Positions 34,022 through 64,000 of a stretch of 64,000 nt of DNA are shown piece by piece (the first letter of the stretch is position 1; every line of letters starts with the position of its first letter). The translations under genes and the position numbers were made by a program. The DNA is from Acestrorhynchus altus. Its lineage: Eukaryota; Chordata; Actinopteri; Characiformes; Acestrorhynchidae. The stretch covers positions 48,363,774 to 48,427,773 of the forward strand of contig CM067503.1 of the NCBI GenBank assembly GCA_034509495.1. Reading direction: 5' to 3'. The notes beneath the pieces were generated by a model. The model saw only the letters and a list, made by a program, of their open reading frames with translations. It was not told the DNA's origin and did not search any database.

Positions 34022-36720
34022 CGATGAGCAAGTTTATATTTTAAGGTGATTTTTTTAATTGCAGTCACATTTTCGAGTGATCAGTACTCGTCCTCAGCAC
34101 TGCTGTTATCAGGGTTGGTTTGCTTTAGGCCCGGAAAGAGATGCATGATGGAACGTGTCGGATGTGTAGCTGATAAAGCAGATGGGAGAACAGCGAGTAG
34201 CTATAAGCAAAAGCTGTTCTCTTAACATCTGGATCATCTGAAAAGTTTGGTCAGTGTCTGCTGGGAGTTTAGATTAGAGTACCTTAATAATCAAGCCATA
34301 TGTGTCACAAAATGGAAGGATTGACTGTAATTCAGAGAGAAAAATGAAGTGAAATATTGATTTTTATTTTGACCTTTTCCACCAACGGGGAACGGGTTCC
34401 GTTCCAGGTCGCAAAGCTAATTTTGAACCATTCGGTGCATTTCCACCAAAAAAAAAAAAGGTGCCGGAACCTGAAAAGTTCTTTCTAAGCGGGAACCAAA
34501 GATTAGTTTATCAGCTGGAATCACTGTGGGTGTGTCTAGTTGTACAGGAGCAGTGACGTACCATTGGTCTCGTACGGTGTCGTCTTCTGCGTCTGCATAT
34601 TTTATCGCCAAAACCTGATGCATGTTTGGTCCGTTTTTGCTTTTTGGAGAAAAACAAACGTCTCTATGAGAACAAACGCTCGCAGGTCGTCTATACGTGT
34701 CTATACCATCTTCTCACCTCCGTTTACTGACCCTGTGCAGCCCCTCTGTTGATGACGTATTCTCGGTTCCATTAGAACTGGTGTAAACGCGGGATGGTTC
34801 ACTAAAAAAACACCAAGACCGAACGGAATCGGTTCGAGTACGCGTTCTTTTGGTGGGAAAGGCCTGATACTGGCCGTGATGCAGTGCTGAGGTTGAGTGA
34901 TGTCACGCTGTAATACGCAATGTAACGTAACCGTGTGTTCAGTTCCTGAAACAACGCGTTTCTGATATTTCCGAAGGGAGGCTCATGCACCTGTATGCTA
35001 TCTGTGTGGACTGCCTGGAGGGCGTTCACAAAATCGTGTGTATAAAGTGCAAATCTCGATGGGACGGAAGCTGGCACCAACTGGGCACGATGTATACTTA
35101 CGACATTCTGGCTGCTTCACCTTGTTGCCAGGTATGTAGAGTTTGACAGCATGGGATTATAGTCGTGATTATAGATAATCATCAGCAGCCAAATGAGCTG
35201 ATAATTTTACTGATGTTATGATTCCACGGTTTTACCTGTACCTGCAGTAATTCTGCTGATCAAGCACCTGAAGATGATCTGATGTTCTTAAAGCACTCTC
35301 TGAAGGTTAGCAGTCTACTCTGAGGCCTTCAGAATGAAGGTTGTAGATGCAGATGAGTCTGAGAATGGCTTTAAAAACATCTCCAGAAAATAATTTGGAG
35401 GTGCAGAAAGTTTAAAACAAGAGACCTTACTGTCCAAAACATCACCAGAGCAAGACAAAGTTCTCCAAAGAACCTCTAAACAAAGAGCAGAGCAGGACTT
35501 CTGGAACAATGTTCTTTGGACAGATGAATCCAAAGTTGATAGAATCAACAAAGAATCCCACATGGAGGAGTGGGAACGTCATTCTTCCAGTCGATGTCAG
35601 AGACGGTAGACGGTTATAGAAACATCTAACTGACATTATTTCAGACAAAGGAGGAGATACCAGCTATTAGTTCATAGGATGTCTTCACACACATTGTGTT
35701 TTTTAGGATATAGCATGAAGTGCTCTGAGAACTCCTGGTGGTTTTTCATGTTTTCCTCTTTGGAATTCCACTTTCTTCCTGCGTCCGTCGCTGGTGCTGC
35801 TGCTTTAATCAGCCGTAATCAGATCGTTTCTCAACCTGCCTTAAATTACTCAGCTACACGTGTCCAACTGCAGACACCACAATGCCTTAACTGGTTTCTC
35901 CAGGATAGAAGGTATCTCAAACCTGTCGTGCACCAGTTTCCCTTTTATAATGAAACACTTTTAGACTTACTGGGTTTAACCTTCGTCCTCGTCATCCTAA
36001 GATTTACATTTCATTCCTCCAGTAGCCGCTGGGCACACGGTAGAATAGTCATCATCCATTTAAGCCCTAATTGGTGGCAGCTGAGCGCCATTGTGCCACC
36101 TCTCACCACCTATGACCCACCTAGAGGCCCTAATAATCACTGCCATTGACGTAGTAAATGTTATCGGAGAAATTGAGCTCCTTCTTGGCCAAGATGTGAC
36201 CTACTCCTCGCACTGAAGCAGAACCGAATGTGCTTAAAATTTAACCAACCATGTCAGCTTGAACAGAACCACAGAACCACGTTGTGTTAGAGTCGCAGTG
36301 GATTTCTGTTTCAACGTGATGTTACAAAGAAAAACCTTATTTTAGAAAAATCATGGTTCAGAGTTGAGTTCTGTTAGGCTTCGTCTTTGTTATTTGGAGA
36401 ACCAAGTTACTTTCACTTTCATTTGATAACAGAGAGTTTTGCTCTGTTATCTGACCCGTCGTCCTGTGTAACACACCGGCAGGTGTCAGAATGTTCAAGT
36501 CAATGTTCAAGTCAATGTTCTGCTGAAATGGTGTCGCCTCTCTGTGTTCCTGCAGGCCAGACTGAACTGCAAGCACTGTGGGAAGCCCGTCATCGACGTC
36601 CGGGTGGGAATGCAGTATTTTTCTGAGTACAGCAATGTGCAGCAGTGTCCACACTGTGGCAATCTGGACTATCACTTCGTCAAGCCATTTTCCTCTTTCA
36701 AAGTTCTCGAAGCCTATTGA
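25398..36720 (+). CDS. heca: Headcase protein homolog (HECA)
   Basis: Four coding exons: 25398-25575, 32839-33897, 34977-35131 and 36556-36720. They sum to 1557 nt, or 518 aa (human is about 540). All junctions are GT-AG and phases agree (G/AG, G/GG, CAG/GCC). Headcase is a conserved regulator of proliferation and differentiation, reported in Drosophila to work with Unkempt in growth control. The N-terminus MPNQRSGKGRRNKRTNSSGD is basic, followed by an Ala/Gly-rich low-complexity stretch. Exon 2 encodes the Cys-rich headcase domain (NSEHCPYGNWMHLQCFYEWE, CIGRARSWNEKQCRQNMW, FRFCSCRCGQGHLKKDTDWY), a Ser-rich linker, and the region with HIPRHKLNTYHVRMEDDAQ. Exons 3-4 encode CVDCLEGVHK and CKHCGKPVIDVRVGMQYFSE and end FSSFKVLEAY. 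An AATAAA at 36920-36925 is the likely poly(A) signal. Intron 1 (7.3 kb) contains a large satellite array. Confidence 0.97.
25622..25648. repeat. (GGT)n tract abutting the satellite array
   Basis: 'gatggtggtggtggtggtgg' ends at the single ambiguous base N at 25649, exactly where the satellite begins. Confidence 0.95.
25649..30520. repeat. Satellite array: 58 head-to-tail 84-bp higher-order repeats (4 x 21 bp) in heca intron 1
   Basis: Each 84-bp unit consists of four 21-bp monomers. Three share the core gtgtctcagagtaac and end in atttcg, gactct and gactcg; the fourth reads gtatgtcacagtaac plus gactcg. 25649 to 30520 is exactly 58 x 84 bp. I found no substitution between units except the last base of the last one (30520, t for g). 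As 84 is divisible by three and the monomers lack stops in several frames, frames of about 1650-1770 codons stay open on both strands. These are by-products and not genes. The 21-bp monomer contains the partial palindrome GAGT-AACG-ACTC. An N at 25649 marks an assembly uncertainty. Confidence 0.97.
30521..31232. repeat. Degenerate flank of the 21-bp satellite
   Basis: Beyond the uniform core, the 21-bp monomers continue with many substitutions and indels (aacaactcg, aacgattca, aatgacttc, tatcgactcg). A module of about 130 bp at 30580-30714 recurs at about 30842-30974. A 42-bp pair (gtatgtcacagtattgactcg with gtgtctcaggatatcgactcg, written here as two monomers) occurs twice at 31040-31165. Confidence 0.93.
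31286..32035. repeat. Microsatellites in distal heca intron 1: (AC)n, (TG)n and (TC)n
   Basis: (AC)n at 31286-31355, (TG)n at about 31786-31818 and (TC)n-rich sequence at 31903-32030. Between them 31360-31780 is GC-richer unique DNA with no identified exon. Confidence 0.9.
32036..32838. other. Distal heca intron 1
   Basis: Mostly unassigned. At 32505-32590 'gaggtcatgggtttgattcccgctcaggtc' followed by 'taggtaaattggccgtgc' resembles a SINE fragment with a B-box-like GGTTTGATTCCC. Confidence 0.45.
33981..34017. repeat. (TG)n microsatellite
   Basis: About 18 TG units just downstream of heca exon 2. Confidence 0.95.
34376..34862. mobile_element. MITE with 'ccttttccaccaa' termini, copy 1 (heca intron 2)
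   Basis: The left end 'ccttttccaccaacgg' and right end 'cttttggtgggaaagg' are inverted. The interior shares 'catttccaccaa', 'tcagctggaatcactgtggg', 'gaccctgtgcagcccctctg' and 'gatgacgtattc' with copies at 51498-51972 and 61398-61748, which lie in the opposite orientation. No coding capacity; superfamily not established. Confidence 0.75.
35270..35700 (+). mobile_element. Tc1-like transposon remnant in heca intron 3
   Basis: Contains 'gcaggacttctggaacaatg', 'ttctttggacagatgaatcc' (FWNNVLWTDES, typical of a Tc1 transposase) and the tail 'cagtcgatgtcagagacggtagacgg', shared with the remnant at 49240-49710. Large parts are missing. Confidence 0.75.
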
Positions 36721-36929
36721 CAAAAGTTGTCATTAGCTCTGTTTGGACGGAAATGAATTCACACGGGATCCTGGGTTCTCTCTTGCACAGGGTCTCCTCT
36801 GTGGTTTCATTTCCGTCCAGACTGACCGTAGCCCTATTAGGACTGGATTCGTTTAGGAGACTTCTGTAAATGTTTGTTTTTAACGTGTTCTCAGTGACCA
36901 CCTCTTCCATCCAGATGGCAATAAAATCA

Positions 36930-37265
36930 CTGAAGGATCAGCGAGCACCTGAAGGTTTCTGTCCCATGGTCATGTGACCCAAGAAAGCAAAAACAATTAC
37001 AGTTCGTTTTTGTTGAGAAAGTGTTTAATATCTAGCAGGATCTTTGATGGATTTGCACGTAATTAATCCCTTAAGACAGTGCGTAGAAGTGGCCAGAAGC
37101 CCAACACAAAGCCCATCTGCCAGGATTATAATCATTAGACCAGTAAGTGATGTGAGAAACGTTGGTGGAGGAGAGAGGAAACCATGATCTGTGTGATACA
37201 AATAGAAATAAAATCCCTGTGAAATAGAGAATTACCTCAGAACCGCATGTACATTTAACCCAATC
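36930..37265. other. Intergenic DNA downstream of heca
   Basis: No recognisable feature after the heca poly(A) signal up to the Tc1 copy. Confidence 0.5.
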
Positions 37266-37774
37266 TACAGGGGTTGGACAATGAAACTGAAACACCTGGT
37301 TTCAGACCACAATAACTGATTATTATGGTAAACTAGGGTCTCCTTTTGTGGCCAATACAGCGTCAATTCGTCTTGGGAAGGACATTTTTTGGATACAATC
37401 ATGGGTTAGCACCCCAACGTCCCTTTCAGACAGTGTCCTCTTGCGTCCACAGTTAATCCTGTTGGATGTGGTTGGTCCTTCTTGGTGGTGCTGACGTTAC
37501 CCTGGATACCGTGGCTCTTGATACATCACAAAGACTTGCTGTCTTGGTCACAGATGCACCAGCAAGACGTGCACCAACAGTTTGTCCTCTTTTGAACTCT
37601 GGTATGTCATTGCAATATTTTGAGCAGAACTGTGCTCTTACCTGCTAATTGAACCTTCACACTCTGCTCTTACTGGTGTAATTAATGAAGATTGGACACC
37701 AGGCTGCTCCAATTTAGCCATGAAACCTCCCACTACAATGACAGGTGTTTCAGTTTCATTGTCCAACCCCTGTA
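37266..37774 (-). mobile_element. Non-autonomous Tc1/mariner element, copy 2
   Basis: The same element as 8238-8738 in opposite orientation, with TIRs 'tacaggggttggacaatgaa' and complement, again flanked by TA. Its transposase helix-turn-helix remnant lies on the minus strand. Confidence 0.87.
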
Positions 37775-40660
37775 TGTAGAGCTTGTATCTGTGTTTTTCT
37801 CTCCTCCCCTGAGAAAATGACAGACCTGCTGTTTCTCACCGAAGTCAGTAGTCTGTTCAGTCCTGTCCAGTTTCAGATCTGTGTCGATCAGAAATCCTGC
37901 GTTAGATATTAAACACTTTCCAAATCATGACCTGAAGATGAGTTTGTATCTCTTGGGTCTCATTTTAGAAATGGCGCATAATCATTTGACCTAATGTAAA
38001 CGTTTGGCTACGGAAACTAAATTCATCCTGTAATAATTTAATAATTCCGGTTTATTACTGAGTCGTTGGTTATGACAGACGTCCTTCTGGTGAACAAATC
38101 CAATCCCAATACGGCTATTGCATGCTAGTTTGCTTTTTTTCTATTCATAGGGTATTTTATTTGGACAGATCTTTTTTGTGGGTTTTAGTACGAGTTAAAT
38201 AAAGGTGAGAAAGAAAGAGAACGTGATTACAGGTCAAATATTTGCAAAGAAAGCAGCGAGAACTTCTTCACGCTCTGTTCCTAAAGACAGAGATTCTCAT
38301 CTGGCATTTAAAACCACAAAAGCAACAAAAATACTGTGACAAGTGAATGTATCTGTATGCCAAATTTGCTCTTTTTGTACAAAAGTAACAAAAACAATAA
38401 AATACATAAAATAATTGTAAAATGTGCCTTTCCCTCGTCATTCACCCCTCACTTCAGCTTTGATGCTTTTAACACAGTCCATCAATTCATATGTATCTGT
38501 TTGATCTCAGATCAATTTATGCATAAATGGCAAAGTTAATGATGTCCATCCCTCCCTGCTCCACCTATTTAATTATCACTTTCCATATCAAATGGCGTCT
38601 CCGGTAGGCGTCACGTTAATGGAAATGGGCAGCTCTTTTGATATGGGTAATGAGGAACCGTGTAAACCTTTTAGTCGTGTCCATCTTTGAAGACCGAGGT
38701 AACAGAGTGTGATGTGAATGGACGAGTGAACAGTGTGGTGTTTGTAGCTGGAACTGGGGAACAGTTACACCAGGATTGTGACATATAACCAGCGCCACCA
38801 ACTGCATATTTGAACCCACGTGGACGTGCGGTGGCGTATGTGTCACAGACCATTTAAAGGATGATGAAGTTCCTTAAGGTGCTTCGTATTTCACTTTTAA
38901 CTCCTGAGTCACGCACACCGAACGGTGTGTGACTATGTAAACGTGAGACCCCGTTCACACATTTAAACGTGTATTTTTGTTTCTGAAGGTCTGTCCCAAC
39001 ACATTTAACCGTTCAGACACTTTAATAGACTGTCAGACATGTCTTTGAATCGGTTCTGACCCTGTTCCTACCTACAAATGACTCCAATTCAACGTGACCT
39101 CTTAATGACAATAAGAATAAACGAGACACTCAGTTTAACTCAGTTTAACTCAGTTATTTTGCTGAAAATTCAAACTGGCTCTGGCTTCTTACTGATTTCG
39201 AAGGGTTCTTATACCTTCTGAACAATTATTGAACACGAATCCCCAAAAAATGAAATAAGTACGACTTCACTTCAGTCTTACAGTCGATCTGTTGTCCACA
39301 GAAGTTTTGTTTTTGGAATTTAAAACATTAAACTGAAAATTAAACCCCTCTGAGTTAAATACGATCCATCTTGCATTATCACACCTGCTGCAGAAGTTAA
39401 AAAGTACCCTTGGCTTTAAAAGGCCAATTTTCTGATGGATTTGCTGCTGTAATGTGTCTACTGATGAAGGGTAGAGGTGTATTTTGTCATGCTGTAGGAG
39501 TTGATGCTGTACTGCGCCTGACCTGGTTCACTATGAAACGATCAGGTTTAGCAGGTTAAAGCAGGCAACATCAGATCACATCAAACACTGAAGCTTGAGA
39601 TGGTTCATTACTGAACATTCAGCACAAATCCAAAGCTTTCTTTTGGTTCACAATGAAGGAGACGCCAGTGGCCCCATCTGGTGGTGGAAAGCTGAACATA
39701 AAGCCATTGTTTCGCCAAAGGACCCCTAATGCCAGTGACTCACAGCCTGTTTGTGTAATCTTGCCCTCGCTGGGTATGAATGAAGTGTTTCTGCATGTTA
39801 ACACAACGCCTGCTCAGGTTTCGGTAGGGGAGCCTTCTGTTGTCTCAGTCATGCAAAATATCGTTTCTGCACATTCAGCCACGTTTTCCTCCTCATTGAA
39901 GGTCCTGAAGAACCTTTACCCATCATCTCATGGCAACCACCCTCAAGAAATGGACCTGATGGTTCTACAGGCATGTTGTTTGTGAAACACAGTAACAGTC
40001 CAATCACCAGTGTCCTGAAGGATATTGAGCAGAAGCTGCTGTGCTGACTCGGTTCCTTGCCTGTCCTTGATGGAGGAGCTGTTAGTTGTAATATAATTTT
40101 ACCAGAAAATTGGACATGTGCGCAGACAGGCTTCTCTGGCATGCCCCAGGTAGGGAGGCTGCCTCACGCTGAATACTTGCAGACAGACTGCTTGCCTTTT
40201 TTTTTAGGTTGTTCCCATGGAAACTGCTGCGTGGTGAGGACGAAGTGTATAGTAGAGCTATAAATCATTTTATGAGCTGCTGACTCTTTGCAAAAGAACC
40301 TGATGGATAACGTTGAGCATTCTGTATTCAAAAGAGTCGTTTTTGTACGATTCGCAAATCAGTTCTGCTGCATTTTAGACAAACTGGCTCCAGTGTACTT
40401 GACTTTCACAGCTTTAATGGTTTTTACTGGTTTTAAATATATATAAAGATATACTGAAGATATACAGCATTAAAAGCATTTACCAGTGTGATTATTATTT
40501 CTATATTTCTATTTTAATAGAGTTTAAAATGCTCTAAAAATGCAGATCACAGAATGAACTGCAAATGATCAGCCCATGAATCTGGTTGCATTTCTTTATT
40601 ATTAGCAGTTTTTGCATGATTTAATAAAGTGGCATCATGACTTTGATTCGTGTAGAAACT
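37775..40660. other. Intergenic DNA between heca and txlnb
   Basis: No known gene or element was recognised over nearly 3 kb. A 110-codon plus-strand open frame at 39653-39985 begins MKETPVAPSGGGKLNIKPLF, has no family resemblance that I know, and is listed among rejected items. Short direct repeats 'cagtttaactcagtttaact' are at 39130-39153. Confidence 0.45.
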
Positions 40661-40664
40661 GAAA

Positions 40665-41285
40665 CCTGTTTAATCTGTTACACCACAAAAGATATTTCAA
40701 AAAATTAAAAGTGTGGGGTGCATTTGTATTCAGCCCCCTGATCTCTTAGATACCCCTCAATAAAATCCAGTCCGACTAACTACCTTCAGAATCAGCTGAT
40801 CCCTAAATAGAGTCACCTGTGTGTGATCTATTCTCAGTAGATCTAGAGCTGTTCTGCGACGGCCTCAGAGGTTTGCTAGAACATTAGTGATCAATGAAAC
40901 GAGATCATGAAAACCATGGAACACGCCAGACAGGTGACGGATTAAGTTGTAGAGAAGTGTAAAGCAGAGTTAAAAAATAAGCCAACCTACGAACATCTCA
41001 CCGAGCAGTGTTCAGTCCATTATCTGGAAACAGAAGGAGTACGGCACGAAAGCAAACCTACCAAGACACGGCCGTCCACCTAAACTCAAAGCCCAGGCGA
41101 GAAGAAAGCCATTTTTGAAAGTCCAGTTAGCATTTCGCCACAAGCCATGGAGGAAGAAGGTGCTCTGGTCAGATGCATAACCCTGAACACACCATCTCCA
41201 CCGTGAAACATGGTGGTGGCAGCATGTTATGTGGATGCTTTTTCTCCTGTGTTGATTAAAAAATTCTCAAAACTTCTCATATTTT
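40665..41285 (+). mobile_element. Internally deleted Tc1-like transposon
   Basis: The plus strand keeps typical fish Tc1 segments in order: 'ctgcgacggcctcagaggtt', 'ggaacacgccagacagg', 'ctaccaagacacggccgtcc', 'gaagaaggtgctctggtcag' and 'gaaacatggtggtggcagca'. Much of the transposase gene between them is missing. Confidence 0.82.
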
Positions 41286-41439
41286 GCGTATAAAAAAATC
41301 TAAAAATCTTAATATCAGCCACACAACCACCCTTAATATATTAGACATAAACAATAGAGCCCCCCAATCCTCGCTCTCCTCTCTTCAGCACCTTGCATGT
41401 AACAATTCTGTGCGAAAAGAAGACTTTTGGATTTTTGAT

Positions 41440-41678
41440 CGTCTTTATTTATGAGTAAAGAAACGTATTACAAGAAGAAGTGTGCATCACACTCAGAGAG
41501 CTATAAAAAGCTTACCAAGGGGCTTGTCTTAATTAGTACGTAAGGTAGGTTAGGGGTCTTCAAAACACATGACTTATTCACACAGCAGTGCACTCACCCA
41601 AACACCACAACACAAAATCAGAAAGCAGGGAATTCTTGGTGCCGCTGTGACGAATGGTGTTAGAAGGAGTTCCATTGC
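41440..41678 (-). terminator. txlnb 3' UTR with poly(A) signal
   Basis: A minus-strand AATAAA is at 41449-41444, about 230 nt beyond the txlnb stop. It would give a short 3' UTR. Confidence 0.6.
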
Positions 41679-62241
<20,563 letters not shown>

Positions 62242-64000
62242 CTGTACAGATCAAAGCAAAGCCATTTAAGTCAGCGCCCCAGTGAGGCGGGGAAGAAACT
62301 GATGCAAAAGATGAAGCAGATGGGGGTTTTGGGATGTATAATTGAGCTTCAGAATGAATCAACGGTGGGGTCTTTAGGATGCATGGTACGCATGTCTGGG
62401 TCAGTGTTCAGTCTTTGATCCTCTTGGATGAAAATGAAACAGCATTAGTTAAAACTTTAAGACATCACGGTTCCTGCCGAGTAAAGCCTCATCGGTATGA
62501 GCTGCTGTCCTGCATTAACAGACAGCTTTTTATTTTTTTCAGCCTTTAACTGCAGACATCGAGACAAAGCATTTTTACAGACCTCTGAAATGTAATTTTC
62601 AGCTAAAGTGCAGAATGTTTCACAGAAATGCCATTTCAGGGGAAGTGTGGAGGTCAAGACGAGGTCTGGAAAACCAAAAAATCGTTTGTTTACTGGCCAA
62701 TACAAAGACAAACCCTGTATCTGAATTAAACCCCTTGGAAAGCAAGTGGAATGCAACAGTCATGGTGGCTGAAAGAGAATTCCCTAAGAGCGCAAATCCC
62801 TAAGAGCTCTCTGGACCATGGAATAGTGGATAGTTGTATTATATTACAGTTACTACTAAGACAAGGCAATTGCAGTAAACATCATAGGGGACACTGGACA
62901 CCCCTTTCAAGATTTCATGCTAAAGAGACCTAAAGTCTTTATTTTTGCTGTGCAGACCAGGAGGACTTGGTTCTTTGAGACATATGGTTTGGTCTGTTGA
63001 GTGTCTGGAATTTATGTATTAATTTGTCATATGACCAGCATGTTTGCGTTTGTGTATCAGGGCTCTTAAACAAACGGTTGGTAAAGTTCTTCATTATTCC
63101 ATTATTAATTTCACTGGAAAAACACCCCCAGAGCACGTTTTACCACCACTGAACAGTGTTCTTGTGGCTCAATGCTTCACATTTAATCCTCCGAACATCT
63201 CCAGCTTGAAGGTGACATTTTTGAAGGCTTCTCGATGGGGTGGCAGCTCATGGTGATGTAAGACTGTAGACAGTGATGCTACAGTAATCTACATACATTA
63301 CACAGGCTATTTAATACTTAATTACTATATTATAACTATAATATAACCATACTGAGGAATCGAGGTGAGATAATAAATTAAAATAAAATATATGATTAGA
63401 AATGCAATTTTTTCATTTGAAACAGTCAAAGTCTATTTCATACGCATTCGTCACCCTCACATCACTCAGATTTAGTGCTGATATTGAGAAAAAAATCTCA
63501 CAACTCTAAAAACTTTATCACTGCCTCCAGAACCTCGAGTTTGAAACGATCTGCTCCTCCACCGCTGTTTAGGAGAGAAATGTCTTCAGGGCTTTACAGA
63601 ATAGAAACCATATCACATCTTTCTTTTAATAAAAAGCAAGGACAGTGGATTCAGTCTCACAGACAAATAAACATAAACCAGTAACCTGTTGAATGTATGC
63701 TGGCAATTATGTGCATTACCATAAATTAGTGATCAGAGGGAAATGAACCCGAGTCATGGATGCAACCACTCCCAACGTTCACTGTGCGTCACACAGACGT
63801 CGGCTTGCAATAGGACATTGTAGCACCTTTAACGGTGAAAACAATCACTTATTTGCTTTAAAAGCTTAAATAACATTTTGTGCCACAAAGAAGATATTCA
63901 TTACAAACTGAAGATCATGTCAAGTCACATCCAAAAAGACCTACGTATGTGACATTAAACTCTATACAATACACTTCAAACCTGGACCTGGAAGATCCCT
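62242..64000. other. txlnb 5'-most intron in window
   Basis: No taxilin N-terminal exon was found up to the window end. 62940-63180 may be a minus-strand Tc1 scrap (MLWGCFSSE). The rest is unassigned AT-rich DNA. Confidence 0.45.

Noticed and set aside
39653..39985. 110-codon plus-strand open frame between heca and txlnb
   Set aside because: No recognised domain, no splice context and no codon pattern that I could call coding. Kept only as an unassigned ORF; a search for homologues in other fish would decide.
62457..62756. 99-codon minus-strand ORF as a possible N-terminal taxilin exon
   Set aside because: The translation has no taxilin similarity, and the frame and splice sites do not fit the exon starting at 62241.

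Overview
The window reads as chromosomal DNA of a ray-finned (teleost) fish. The genes are vertebrate-type with many introns. Intergenic and intronic DNA is dense in fish-style Tc1/mariner remnants, tRNA-derived SINEs, MITEs and long (CA)n, (TA)n and (TTA)n microsatellites. An ostariophysan (characiform, catfish or relative) is my guess from the repeats and is not proven. All gene names come from protein-level recognition without a database search.

Layout. (1) 872-2359, +: the last three coding exons of ncoa1 (SRC-1), followed by a long 3' UTR-like stretch. (2) 10317-11343, -: ptrhd1, two coding exons, tail-to-tail with ncoa1. (3) 12624-16402, -: slc25a27 (UCP4), nine coding exons, all splice sites readable, one of them a probable GC-AG intron. 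(4) 17090-21498, +: abracl, head-to-head with slc25a27. (5) 25398-36720, +: heca (headcase), four coding exons; its first intron holds a 5.6-kb satellite array of 58 uniform 84-bp higher-order repeats. (6) 41679-62241, -: txlnb (beta-taxilin), eight coding positions visible, 5' exons beyond the window.

abracl, heca (+) and txlnb (-) keep the order and orientation known for human 6q24. ncoa1 (+) and ptrhd1 (-) keep the human 2p23 arrangement. slc25a27 (human 6p12) lies between the blocks. The genes do not form one pathway: a nuclear-receptor coactivator, a PTH2-fold protein, a mitochondrial carrier, a small costars-family actin-signalling protein, a cell-cycle and growth regulator, and a coiled-coil syntaxin-binding protein.

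The most interesting observations are: two tandem 75-nt exons in txlnb separated by only 64 nt, resembling different taxilin paralogues and probably mutually exclusive; the homogeneous satellite inside heca intron 1; four extra copies of the 3' end of ptrhd1 exon 1, each with its splice donor, marching into the intron; a 36-bp RNA hairpin downstream of ncoa1; a minisatellite-encoded uORF ending 12 nt before the slc25a27 start; and a Tc1-like element nested in a hAT-like element. No prokaryotic-type system, CRISPR array or clear RNA gene was seen.
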